Shown here one piece after another: positions 20,110 to 27,779 of a stretch of DNA of 64,000 nt. The first letter of the stretch is position 1. Every line of letters begins with the position of its first letter. The translations under genes were made by a program, and so were the position numbers. Origin of the DNA: Tomitella biformata AHU 1821 (lineage in GTDB: Bacteria > Actinomycetota > Actinomycetes > Mycobacteriales > Mycobacteriaceae); the NCBI RefSeq assembly GCF_000524475.1, contig NZ_BAVQ01000043.1, positions 164,331-228,330 of the forward strand, read 5' to 3'. The notes beneath the pieces are model-generated. The model saw only the letters and a program-made list of their open reading frames with translations, ran no database searches and was not told the DNA's origin.

Positions 20110-20775
20110 GTGCGGCAGATGTCTTCACCGGAATTGACCCTTGAGCGACGGGCCCTGCTCGACAGCCTCGTGCAGGCGCTGGGCCGTCGCCACGAGGTCC
20201 TCGACGCGATCACCGGCGGCACCGACCGCGGCGACGCCGCGGCGGCTATCCAGCGGTTGCTCGATATCCCTGAGGCCCACGCCGAGGCCGTGCTGAACCT
20301 GCAGCTCTGGCGGCTCAATCGCCAGGACCTGCGACGCATGCAGCAGGAGCTTGAGGACGCGAACAGCGCCCTCGAGTGGATCGGCCCCGGCGACCGCGAG
20401 GTGCGCCTGCGCCCCTTCGCGGCCCGCGACGTGGACCGCACCTTGTTCCGCGACCGTGCCACCGAGCCCCGCCCGGACGGCTCTACGCTGTACGCGGACG
20501 AGCGGGTCGACGCGGAGATCGAAGCCGGCCTGGGCCGCATCGATGAGGAGGCGGCCGCCTGGTTCGTGGCGGAGGATCCCCAGGAGGACGGCAAGGCCGT
20601 GGGCCTGGTCATCGGCGAGCTTGTGAACGGCGAGGTCGAGGTCCGGCTGTGGATCTGCCGGGACTGTCGCGCCCAGGGCTTCGGCACGACCGCGCTCAAG
20701 CAGGTGCGCAGTGAACTGGCCGCGTACTTCCCAGGTGTGAACCTGGTGGTCCGCACCCAGATCGGCCGCGGCTAG
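20110..20775 (+). CDS. GNAT acetyltransferase fused to a GyrA-like helical segment
   Basis: The product is about 221 residues and two-part. Residues 10-85 read like the coiled-coil/dimerisation part of DNA gyrase subunit A: DIPEAHAEAVLNLQLWRL and NRQDLRRMQQELEDANSAL resemble gyrase segments of the type QAILDMRLQRLTGLE. Residues 90-220 are a GNAT-like domain with the acetyl-CoA loop RAQGFGTTALKQV. It follows fadA5 by 16 bases and may be co-transcribed from the KstR-controlled promoter. GTG at 20110 is given; an ATG at 20119 has a better-placed GGGGAG site. Function is unknown, and whether the gyrase-like part binds DNA or merely dimerises cannot be told. Confidence 0.6.
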   Translation: MRQMSSPELTLERRALLDSLVQALGRRHEVLDAITGGTDRGDAAAAIQRLLDIPEAHAEAVLNLQLWRLNRQDLRRMQQELEDANSALEWIGPGDREVRLRPFAARDVDRTLFRDRATEPRPDGSTLYADERVDAEIEAGLGRIDEEAAAWFVAEDPQEDGKAVGLVIGELVNGEVEVRLWICRDCRAQGFGTTALKQVRSELAAYFPGVNLVVRTQIGRG

Positions 20776-20783
20776 ACAGAAAG

Positions 20784-20820
20784 AAGTAGGGGCAGCCCGG
20801 CTGGGCTGCCCCTACTTTTA
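20784..20820. terminator. Bidirectional terminator after the GyrA-like/GNAT gene
   Basis: A perfect 15-bp stem (AAGTAGGGGCAGCCC and complement) with a GGCT loop is followed by TTA, between convergent genes. Confidence 0.85.
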
Positions 20821-20823
20821 TGT

Positions 20824-21465
20824 TCAGACCCGGCAGGACAGCTCCATGCTGTCGTCCGCCTTGGACGGGAAGTTCACGCTGACATAGCCCCTAGCGGGCT
20901 CGCGGACGCGCTCGAGGTAGGGCTGCGCACCGGCATGGCTGGCGTTGTCGGCGATCACCAGCGCGCCGCTGGGCAGCCGCGGCTCGAGGATCTCCAGCAC
21001 CGGGAGGTAGAGCTCCTTCCAGCCGTCGAGCAGGACCAGCCCGACTGGGCCGGGCAGCGCGGCCAAGGTCTCCAGCGCGTCGCCCGCCAAGACCTCGATG
21101 ACGTCGGCCAGGCCCGCCTCAGCGAACGTCGCCGTCGCCGCAGCGATCTTCGCGGCGCTCATCTCGGTGGTGACCACCCGGCCGACGCCGTTGTCCCGGA
21201 CCGCGGCGGCCAGGTGCAGGGTGGAGATCCCGAAGGACATCCCAAACTCGACGACGATCTCGGGGCGCGTCGCCCGGACGAGGGAGTAGAGCATCCGACC
21301 GGCCACGGGGTCGATCGGCATATACACCTCGGCCATCGCGTCGGCGCGCTCCTGGGCGCTCGCGTCCGGGCCGGGCCGCTGGGCGGGCCGCGGTGTCGCC
21401 GCGGCACGCGCATAGAGGTCCGCGATGAGGGGCGAGACGGGGCCCGAGTCAAGAGTGTTAGCCAT
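20824..21465 (-). CDS. Class I SAM-dependent O-methyltransferase family protein
   Basis: The protein of 213 residues from ATG at 21465 has the SAM-binding motif VEFGMSFGISTLHLA, a motif II acidic region (VTTEMSAAKI) and LLDGWKELYLPVLEIL followed by GALVIADN. This resembles the caffeoyl-CoA/catechol O-methyltransferase (family 3) architecture. The acceptor is unknown. The surrounding steroid genes make a phenolic or catecholic steroid intermediate conceivable, but that is inference only. Confidence 0.75.
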   Translation of the reverse strand: MANTLDSGPVSPLIADLYARAAATPRPAQRPGPDASAQERADAMAEVYMPIDPVAGRMLYSLVRATRPEIVVEFGMSFGISTLHLAAAVRDNGVGRVVTTEMSAAKIAAATATFAEAGLADVIEVLAGDALETLAALPGPVGLVLLDGWKELYLPVLEILEPRLPSGALVIADNASHAGAQPYLERVREPARGYVSVNFPSKADDSMELSCRV

Positions 21466-21489
21466 GCCTAACAACGTATACGAGAACCT

Positions 21490-21519
21490 CGAAGGGGAGC
21501 TCGGCTGAGCTCCCCTTCG
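21490..21519. terminator. Hairpin between the methyltransferase and SDR genes
   Basis: A perfect 13-bp stem (CGAAGGGGAGCTC and complement) with a GGCT loop lies directly after the stop of the minus-strand SDR gene. No U-tract is evident. Confidence 0.6.
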
Positions 21520-21531
21520 CGCGGAATGCGA

Positions 21532-22449
21532 CTAGCGCGCGCCGTACACCGGGATCGGCGTGTTGGACGCCTCAAGCAGCGCGGGCACCACGGCGCCGAG
21601 CTCCGCCGGCTCCCAGCGCGCGCCCTTGTCCTTCACGGCGCCGCGGCTCCAGCCCTCCGCGACGGTGATCTTGCCGCCCTCGATCTCGAAGATCCGGCCG
21701 GTGACGGAGCCCGCCTCGACGCTGCCGAGCCAGACGACCAGCGGGGAGATGTTCTCCGGCGCCATCGCGTCGAACTCACCCTCCTTGGCCGTCATGGCCT
21801 CCGCCATCTCGCCACCGGCGCCCATGGTCATCCGAGTGCGGGCCGAGGGGGCGATCGCGTTGGCAGTGACCCCGTAACTCGCCATCTCGGCCGCGGCCTG
21901 GATGGTCAGCTCGGCGATACCGGCCTTGGCGGCGGCGTAGTTGCCCTGGCCGATGCTGCCCTGCAGACCCGCACCGGAGGTGGTGTTGATGATGCGGGCC
22001 TCGCGGGCGCGGCCGGCCTTGGACTCCGCGCGCCAGTAGGCGGCGGCGTGGCGCAGCGGGGCGAAGTGGCCCTTGAGGTGCACGCGGGTGACCGCGTCCC
22101 ACTCCTGCTCGCTCATGCCCACGAGCATGCGGTCACGCAGGAAGCCCGCGTTGTTGACCAGCACGTCGAGGCCGCCGAAAGTCTCGACGGCCTGCTTGAC
22201 CAGGTTCTCCGCGCCAGCCCAGTCCGCGACGTCGTCGCCGTTGACGACGGCCTCGCCGCCGGCGGCCTTGATCTCGGCCACGACCTGCTCCGCGGGGTGC
22301 TCGCCCACGTCCGAGCCGTCGGCGCCGGCGCCGAGGTCGTTCACGACGACCTTCGCGCCCTCGGCCGCGTAGGCCAGCGCGTGCTCGCGCCCGATGCCAC
22401 GTCCCGCACCCGTGATGATGACGACGCGTCCCTCGACCAATCCGCTCAC
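21532..22449 (-). CDS. Short-chain dehydrogenase/reductase of the KstR2 regulon (Rv3548c-like)
   Basis: The SDR of 305 residues from GTG at 22449, seven bases after AGGAG, has the cofactor loop TGAGRGIGREHAL, NNAG near residue 100 and catalytic YAAAK (GQGNYAAAKAG). It has the longer C-terminus of multifunctional-enzyme-type (MFE-2-like) hydroxyacyl-CoA dehydrogenases. It is divergent from echA20 around a perfect KstR2-type palindrome, as are Rv3548c/Rv3549c in M. tuberculosis. A role in oxidising a hydroxyacyl-CoA intermediate of ring C/D breakdown is likely; the exact substrate is not established here. Confidence 0.8.
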   Translation of the reverse strand: MSGLVEGRVVIITGAGRGIGREHALAYAAEGAKVVVNDLGAGADGSDVGEHPAEQVVAEIKAAGGEAVVNGDDVADWAGAENLVKQAVETFGGLDVLVNNAGFLRDRMLVGMSEQEWDAVTRVHLKGHFAPLRHAAAYWRAESKAGRAREARIINTTSGAGLQGSIGQGNYAAAKAGIAELTIQAAAEMASYGVTANAIAPSARTRMTMGAGGEMAEAMTAKEGEFDAMAPENISPLVVWLGSVEAGSVTGRIFEIEGGKITVAEGWSRGAVKDKGARWEPAELGAVVPALLEASNTPIPVYGAR

Positions 22450-22507
22450 TGCACTGCTCCTGTCGTAGAAATGATCACAGCCATACCGGCTCCTAATGTG
22501 ATAACTT

Positions 22508-22525
22508 ACCAAGCAATTGCTTGGT
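22508..22525. promoter_or_regulatory. KstR2-type operator, SDR/echA20 intergenic
   Basis: ACCAAGCAATTGCTTGGT is a perfect 18-bp palindrome with the core CAAGC-AATT-GCTTG. It resembles the published KstR2 motif AnCAAGnnCTTGnT with one mismatch (ATTG for CTTG). It lies between the divergent SDR and echA20-ipdABC operons. Confidence 0.85.
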
Positions 22526-22553
22526 TTGGTAAACAACGTTAGGAAGATCCCCC

Positions 22554-23333
22554 ATGGGCATCACCACCTCTTCGAACGGGAGCGGCATCACGACCGTGAC
22601 CGTCGACTACCCGCCAGTCAACGCGCTGCCTTCGGCCGCCTGGTTCGAGCTGGCCGACGTCATCCTGGCCGCGGGCGCGGACCTGGACACGCACGTCGTG
22701 ATCCTGCGGGCCGAGGGCCGCGGCTTCAACGCGGGCGTCGACATCAAGGAGATGCAGGCCACCGAGGGCTATGACGCGCTGATCGCCGCCAACCGCGGCT
22801 GCGCCGCCGCGTTCGCCGCGGTCTACGACTGCCCCGTGCCCGTCGTCGCGGCTGTCAACGGGTTCTGCGTCGGCGGCGGGATTGGCCTCGTCGGCAACGC
22901 GGACGTCATTGTCGCCTCCGACGACGCGATCTTCGGCCTGCCCGAGGTGGACCGCGGCGCGCTCGGCGCAGCCACGCACCTCGCCCGCCTGGTCCCCCAG
23001 CACATGATGCGCACCCTGTACTTCAGCGCCCAGAACATCAGCGCACAGAAGCTGCAGCAGTTCGGCTCCGTGTGGGACGTCGTCCCGCGCGAGCAGCTGG
23101 ACCAGGCCGCCATCGACATCGCCGAGAAGATCGCCGCCAAGGACACGCGGGTCATCCGCGCGGCCAAAGAGGCCATCAACGGCATCGATCCGATCGACGT
23201 CAAGACCAGCTACCGCCTGGAGCAGGGCTTCACGTTCGAGCTGAACCTGGCTGGCGTTGCCGACGAGCACCGCGACGAGTTCGTGGCCTCCGGCAAGCCG
23301 AAGTCCAACACCATCAAGGGAGAGAGCAAGTAA
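22554..23333 (+). CDS. echA20: Ring-D hydrolase EchA20 (crotonase family)
   Basis: The crotonase-fold protein of 259 residues has an oxyanion-hole segment RGFNAGVDIKEM and the helix NGFCVGGGIGLVGNADV, followed by FGLPEVDRGALGAATHLARL. Family knowledge: EchA20 hydrolyses the remaining five-membered ring of the HIP-derived CoA thioester (HIEC-CoA) to give COCHEA-CoA. It is the first gene of a tight operon with ipdA, ipdB and ipdC, whose overlaps imply coupled translation. It starts 29 bases after a KstR2-type operator. Confidence 0.9.
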   Translation: MGITTSSNGSGITTVTVDYPPVNALPSAAWFELADVILAAGADLDTHVVILRAEGRGFNAGVDIKEMQATEGYDALIAANRGCAAAFAAVYDCPVPVVAAVNGFCVGGGIGLVGNADVIVASDDAIFGLPEVDRGALGAATHLARLVPQHMMRTLYFSAQNISAQKLQQFGSVWDVVPREQLDQAAIDIAEKIAAKDTRVIRAAKEAINGIDPIDVKTSYRLEQGFTFELNLAGVADEHRDEFVASGKPKSNTIKGESK

Positions 23334-24223
23334 TGGCCGAAATGCGCGATAAGCGCCGTTCACTCGATGAGGCAGTCGCCGGCATCGAGAGCGGGATGAC
23401 CATCGGTATCGGCGGCTGGGGCGGACGACGCAAGCCCCTCGCCCTCGTCCGCGCACTCATGCGCACCGACGTGACCGACCTGACCGTCGTCGGCTACCTC
23501 GGCGCCGACCTGGGCCTGCTGATCTCCGCGGGCAAGGTCAAGCGCGCCTACTACGGCTTCGTGTCCCTGGACTCGGCGCCGTTCTACGATCCCTGGTTCG
23601 CCAAGGCCCGCCTCGCCGGGACCCTCGAGTCCCGCGAGATGGACGAGGGCATGGTCAAGGCCGGCCTGCAGGCCGCCGCCGCACGCCTCCCGTTCCAGCC
23701 CATCCGCGGCGGCCTCGGCTCCGACGCGCAGACCGTCTGGGGCGACGAGCTCAAGACCGTCGCATCTCCGTACCCGGACGCCGACGGCCGCATCGAGTCC
23801 GTCATCGCGATGCCCGCGCTGAACCTCGACGCCGCCCTGGTCCACCTGGACCTGGCCGACGCCCACGGCAACGCCGCCTACACCGGCATCGACCCGTACT
23901 TCGACGACCTGTTCTGCCTCGCGGCGCAGCAGCGCATCGTCAGCGCGGAGAAGATCGTGAGCACCGAGGAGCTCGTCGCGGCCGTGCCGCGCCAGGCGCT
24001 GATCCTCAACCGCTCGATGGTCGACTCCGTCTCGGCGGCCCCCAACGGCGCGCACTTCACGTTCGCCGGCGGCTACAAGCGCGACGAGAAGTTTCAGCGC
24101 CACTACGCCGAGTCCGCCAAGACCGACGAGGGCTGGCAGGCATTCACCGACACGTACCTGTCCGGCGGCGAGGCCGGCTACCAGGCCGCAGTGCAGAAGT
24201 TCGCAGAGGAGAACCAGTCATGA
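23333..24223 (+). CDS. ipdA: COCHEA-CoA ring-opening hydrolase, subunit IpdA
   Basis: The protein of 296 residues belongs to the class I CoA-transferase fold and begins with the glycine loop GIGGWGGRRKPLALVRAL. Family knowledge: IpdA pairs with IpdB as a heterodimer that hydrolytically opens the last steroid ring (ring C) of COCHEA-CoA and does not transfer CoA. The ATG at 23333 shares one base with the echA20 stop (TAATG), and the end overlaps ipdB in ATGA. Gene order equals Rv3550-Rv3551-Rv3552. Confidence 0.9.
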   Translation: MAEMRDKRRSLDEAVAGIESGMTIGIGGWGGRRKPLALVRALMRTDVTDLTVVGYLGADLGLLISAGKVKRAYYGFVSLDSAPFYDPWFAKARLAGTLESREMDEGMVKAGLQAAAARLPFQPIRGGLGSDAQTVWGDELKTVASPYPDADGRIESVIAMPALNLDAALVHLDLADAHGNAAYTGIDPYFDDLFCLAAQQRIVSAEKIVSTEELVAAVPRQALILNRSMVDSVSAAPNGAHFTFAGGYKRDEKFQRHYAESAKTDEGWQAFTDTYLSGGEAGYQAAVQKFAEENQS

Positions 24224-24969
24224 GTGAGATTACCCGCGCGGAGTACTGCGCCATCGCGTGCGCCGACATGTTCGCCGACGACGCCGACAAGTTCGCGTCC
24301 CCCATGGCGACGCTGCCGCTGATCGGCGCCCGCCTGGCCAAGCTCACCACGGTCCCGGACCTGATCATCACCGACGGCGAGGCCCTGATCCTGGCCGATG
24401 CCCCCGCACTCGGCGCCACCGCCGCCATCGAGGGCTACATCCCGTTCTCGAAGGTCTTCGACGTCGTCGCACAGGGCCGTCGCCACGTGGTGATGGGTGC
24501 CAACCAGCTGGACAGCCGCGGCAACCAGAACCTCGCCGCGTTCGGCCCCCTGGACAAGCCCACGCGCCAGATGTTCGGTCTGCGCGGCGCACCCGGCAAC
24601 TCCATCAACCACGCCACCAGCTACTTCGTGGGCAAGCACTCCACCCGCGTGTTCACCGAGAAGGTCGACGTCGTGTGCGGCGTTGGCTATGACAAGGTGG
24701 ACCCGGAGAACCCGGCGTTCCGCTTCCTCAAGAACTACCAGGTGATCTCCAACCTGGGCGTGTTCGACTACGAGGGCCCCGGCCAGACGATGCGCGCCGT
24801 GTCCCTGCACCCAGGCGTGACCGCCGAGCAGGTCCGCGAGAACACGTCGTTCGAGATCGCCGGGCTCGACGAGGCCGCCGTCACGCGCGAGCCCACCGCC
24901 GAGGAGCTGCGCCTGATCCGCGACGTCATCGACCCCCGCAACGCGCGTGACCGCGAGGTCTCTCTGTGA
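24220..24969 (+). CDS. ipdB: COCHEA-CoA ring-opening hydrolase, subunit IpdB
   Basis: The 249-residue CoA-transferase beta-like subunit contains the TLPLIGARLAKLTTVPDLI start region, FGLRGAPGNSINHATSYFV and the C-terminal half domain VEKVDVVCGVGYDK. It forms the active site with IpdA. Start and stop overlap its neighbours by four bases each (ATGA upstream, GTGA downstream), so ipdA-ipdB-ipdC are translated as a coupled set. Confidence 0.9.
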   Translation: MSEITRAEYCAIACADMFADDADKFASPMATLPLIGARLAKLTTVPDLIITDGEALILADAPALGATAAIEGYIPFSKVFDVVAQGRRHVVMGANQLDSRGNQNLAAFGPLDKPTRQMFGLRGAPGNSINHATSYFVGKHSTRVFTEKVDVVCGVGYDKVDPENPAFRFLKNYQVISNLGVFDYEGPGQTMRAVSLHPGVTAEQVRENTSFEIAGLDEAAVTREPTAEELRLIRDVIDPRNARDREVSL

Positions 24970-26039
24970 CCGGGAAGCTCTCCACCCCGTTCACCGAGCT
25001 GGTCGGCGTCGAGCATCCGATCGTCCAAACCGGCATGGGCTGGGTCTCCGGCCCCGCGCTGACCTCGGCGACCGCCAACGCGGGCGGCCTCGGCATCCTG
25101 GCCTCGGCCACGATGACGTACGAGGAGCTCGAGCAGGCGATCATCAAGACGAAGCAGCAGACGGACAAGCCGTTCGGCGTCAACATGCGCGCCGACGCGT
25201 CCGACGCCAAGGCTCGGGCCGAGCTGTTGATCCGCGAGGGCGTGAAGGTCGCCTCGTTCGCGCTGGCGCCGAAGAAGGAGCTGATCGCACAGCTCAAGGA
25301 CAACGGCGTCGTCGTCATCCCATCGATCGGCGCGGCCAAGCACGCGGTGAAGGTGTCCTCCTGGGGCGCCGATGCCGTCATCGTGCAGGGCGGCGAGGGC
25401 GGCGGGCACACCGGACCGGTGGCCACCACCCTGCTGCTGCCGAGCGTGCTCGACGCGCTGGGCCCGAACGGGATCCCCGTCGTCGCGGCCGGCGGCTTCT
25501 TCGACGGCCGCGGCCTGGCGGCGGCCCTGTCCTATGGCGCCGCGGGCGTCGCGATGGGCACCCGCTTCCTCCTGACCTCCGACAGCTCCGTGCCGGACTC
25601 CGTCAAGCAGGAATACCTCAGCCGGGGCCTGCAGGACACGACGGTCTCCCGCAAGGTCGACGGCATGCCGCACCGCGTGCTCAACACCGAGCTGGTGAAC
25701 GCGCTCGAGGGCTCCAACGGGGCCCGCGGGCTCGCGGCAGCGGTCTCCAACGCCGTGAAGTTCAAGGCGATGACCGGCATGAAGTGGTCCACCATCGCGC
25801 GCGACGGCCTGGCCATGAAGAAGGCCGGCGACCGCACGTGGCAGCAGATCATCATGGCCGCGAACACGCCGATGCTGCTCAAGGCCGGACTGGTCGAGGG
25901 CAACACCCACGCCGGCGTCCTGGCCTCGGGCCAGGTCGTGGGCATGATCGAGGACCTGCCCAGCTGCCAGGACCTGATCGAACGCATCGTGCTCGAGGCC
26001 TGCGAGCGCATCGACGCGCTCGCCGCTCTCCGCAAGTAG
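24966..26039 (+). CDS. ipdC: FMN-dependent reductase IpdC (nitronate monooxygenase-like)
   Basis: The TIM-barrel flavoprotein of 357 residues shows GVEHPIVQTGMGWVSGP at the start, VIVQGGEGGGHTGPV for FMN phosphate binding, and PVVAAGGFFDGRGLAAALSYGA. This is the nitronate monooxygenase/enoyl reductase II family. Family knowledge: IpdC acts with IpdF on the 5-oxygenated HIP-CoA intermediate before ring D hydrolysis. It is the final gene of the echA20 operon and is followed by a strong terminator. Confidence 0.88.
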   Translation: MTGKLSTPFTELVGVEHPIVQTGMGWVSGPALTSATANAGGLGILASATMTYEELEQAIIKTKQQTDKPFGVNMRADASDAKARAELLIREGVKVASFALAPKKELIAQLKDNGVVVIPSIGAAKHAVKVSSWGADAVIVQGGEGGGHTGPVATTLLLPSVLDALGPNGIPVVAAGGFFDGRGLAAALSYGAAGVAMGTRFLLTSDSSVPDSVKQEYLSRGLQDTTVSRKVDGMPHRVLNTELVNALEGSNGARGLAAAVSNAVKFKAMTGMKWSTIARDGLAMKKAGDRTWQQIIMAANTPMLLKAGLVEGNTHAGVLASGQVVGMIEDLPSCQDLIERIVLEACERIDALAALRK

Positions 26040-26053
26040 AACCGCACAGATAG

Positions 26054-26089
26054 AAGGCCGGCCGGGATCCATTCCCGGCCGGCCTTTTT
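26054..26089. terminator. Terminator of the echA20-ipdABC operon
   Basis: A perfect 14-bp stem (AAGGCCGGCCGGGA and complement) with a 5-nt loop is followed by TTTC, 14 bases after the ipdC stop. Confidence 0.88.
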
Positions 26090-26098
26090 CTCATCTCG

Positions 26099-26116
26099 AC
26101 GGTCCCGCGGGACCGT
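26099..26116. repeat. Palindromic repeat element, copy 1
   Basis: The perfect 18-bp palindrome ACGGTCCCGCGGGACCGT lies between the ipdC terminator and the 3' end of the convergent DUF2277 gene. The same 18 bases recur at 48974-48991 inside a longer palindrome. Confidence 0.75.
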
Positions 26117-26141
26117 AAATCACCCCGCGGCCGGGCGTGTC

Positions 26142-26414
26142 TTAGTCACTGCGTGCGGCGATCCGGGCCCGAACCTCGGGCCGGCGCAGCGGCGGGACGG
26201 TCGGCGGCGGCTGCCGCCGTGCGGGCAGCACGGCGAGCAAGCGCGTGGTCGTCGCGGTGACCTCGGCGACCGCGGTCTCGAAGGCCTCACGGTTGGCGTC
26301 GGAGAGCTTCGCGATCCCGCTGACCTTGCGGACGTATTGCCTTGACGCGGCCTCGATCTCCTCCGCGGTGGCGGCCGGCTCGAGCCCGCGGAGCTCGGTG
26401 ATGTTTCGGCACAT
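26142..26414 (-). CDS. DUF2277 family small protein
   Basis: The 90-residue protein opens MCRNITELRGLEPAATAEEI and continues QYVRKVSG, the highly characteristic start of the DUF2277 family. A helical middle and a proline/arginine-rich tail follow. No enzymatic function is known for the family. It lies between the ipdC operon and the iron-regulated lipoprotein gene, with no obvious link to either. Confidence 0.85.
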   Translation of the reverse strand: MCRNITELRGLEPAATAEEIEAASRQYVRKVSGIAKLSDANREAFETAVAEVTATTTRLLAVLPARRQPPPTVPPLRRPEVRARIAARSD

Positions 26415-26462
26415 GACTCGACCCTAGTCCCGGTCTGGCTGCGAAGCCCGGAAACCATTCAG

Positions 26463-26481
26463 TTAGGCTAGCCTGGCCTAA
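26463..26481. promoter_or_regulatory. IdeR/DtxR iron box
   Basis: TTAGGCTAGCCTGGCCTAA matches the 19-bp IdeR/DtxR consensus TTAGGTTAGGCTAACCTAA at nearly all arm positions. It lies eight bases before the start of the siderophore-binding protein gene, so iron-dependent repression is expected. Confidence 0.85.
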
Positions 26482-26488
26482 TTCTCGA

Positions 26489-27502
26489 ATGAGCGGAGAT
26501 ATCGTGCGGAAATCCACCAAGGCCCTGGTCGCGGCCGTCGCAACCCTATCTATGTTGGCGGCGGGCTGCTCGTCGGCCACGGGCGACGACACCGCTGCGG
26601 CGGTCGGCGGCGATTCCGTCATTGAGCACCAGTACGGCTCCACCGAGGTCCCCCCGAACCCGCAGCGCGTCGTCGCGCTGGGCCTCGGCGACATCGACAC
26701 GATCCTGGCGCTCGGCGTCACGCCCATCACTGTCTCCCCCTGGGGCTCGGGCTCAATCGTCAACGAGGCCGGCGTCGGCCCGTGGGCCGAGGACGCGCTC
26801 GGCGACGCCCGGCCGACGGTCATCGACACGGGGAGCGACGGGGTCGGCTCCGCAATCGTCGAGCAGGTCGCCGCAGCCCAGCCGGACCTGATCATCGCAG
26901 TCAACAACGTCGTGGACCGCAACGCCTACGAGCAGCTCTCGCAGATCGCGCCCACCGTGGTGCGGCCCGCCGACTATGCAGACTGGTCCGTGCCGTGGGA
27001 GGTCAGCACCCAGATGATCGGCGACGCGATCGGCAAGGGTGAGCAGGCCACGAAACTGATCGCGCAGACGACGGATCTGTTCACGCAGGCCCGCGCCCAG
27101 AACCCGGAATTCTCCACGCGCACCGGCGCCGTAATGCTGATGAACGCCACCGGCGGCTACTACGTCTACGGCCCGGGCGATGGCCGCGGCCAGACCCTCG
27201 CCTCGCTCGGCTTCACCCTGCCCGTGGACGTCGAGTCCCTCATCGCCGATGGCAAGTTCTACGCCGACATCTCCGCCGAGAACGCGGAGCTGCTCAACGT
27301 CGACACGCTGGTGGTCCTCGACTACGACGACGCCCAGGCCAAGCTCGCCGCGGACCCACTGTTCCAGGCCCTCGACGTGGTCCGCGACGGCCGCGTCGTC
27401 TACGTGGACCAGCCCCTGGGCAGCGCGATGTCGATGCCGAACGCGCTAAGCATCCCCTTCGCGCTCGACCAGCTGGTGCCGCAGCTCGCAGCGGCGAAAT
27501 AG
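26489..27502 (+). CDS. Iron-siderophore ABC transporter substrate-binding lipoprotein
   Basis: The protein of about 337 residues has a lipoprotein signal (ALVAAVATLSMLAAGCSS, lipobox LAAGC). The FecB/FepB-type fold follows, starting IEHQYGSTEVPPNPQRVVAL, with PDLIIAVNNVVDR and ending RDGRVVYVDQPLG. ATG at 26489 or GTG at 26504 may be the start; the latter has the better GGAGA site. It binds ferric siderophore outside the membrane. No permease or ATPase gene is adjacent, so it must use a transporter encoded elsewhere. The IdeR box explains its regulation and sets it apart from the steroid genes around it. Confidence 0.87.
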   Translation: MSGDIVRKSTKALVAAVATLSMLAAGCSSATGDDTAAAVGGDSVIEHQYGSTEVPPNPQRVVALGLGDIDTILALGVTPITVSPWGSGSIVNEAGVGPWAEDALGDARPTVIDTGSDGVGSAIVEQVAAAQPDLIIAVNNVVDRNAYEQLSQIAPTVVRPADYADWSVPWEVSTQMIGDAIGKGEQATKLIAQTTDLFTQARAQNPEFSTRTGAVMLMNATGGYYVYGPGDGRGQTLASLGFTLPVDVESLIADGKFYADISAENAELLNVDTLVVLDYDDAQAKLAADPLFQALDVVRDGRVVYVDQPLGSAMSMPNALSIPFALDQLVPQLAAAK

Positions 27503-27779
27503 CCTCTGCCAACTGACAGCGAATTGGCCAGGCCCCCGTGTGCGCGGAGACCTGGCCAATTCCTGTTGCCTCTGGGCTAGTGGTACTACCCCTCGTGTAA
27601 GTCGCGGTCGAACTACGGCAGGGGCTCTCCGTCCCCGGAGCGCGGCGGCTTGTCCTGGGGCAGCCCGCCGTCCAAGGACTCGCGCAGTCACTCCACGAAC
27701 AGCCGCTTGATGTCCTCGATGTCGAGGCACTGCTCCGCCACTGATACTTCCAACTCGACCAGTGTCGACTATTCCCGAT
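27503..27779. other. Gap with a hairpin and a short possible gene remnant
   Basis: The gap begins with an inverted repeat (GAATTGGCCAGG at 27521-27532 and its complement at 27551-27562) that could terminate the lipoprotein gene. On the minus strand at about 27607-27757, codons read as a protein tail (VAEQCLDIEDIKRLFVE, then a TGA, then LRESLDGGLPQDKPPRSGDG). The base and codon pattern is coding-like but there is an in-frame stop, so a decayed gene fragment is possible. I do not recognise the family. Confidence 0.35.
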
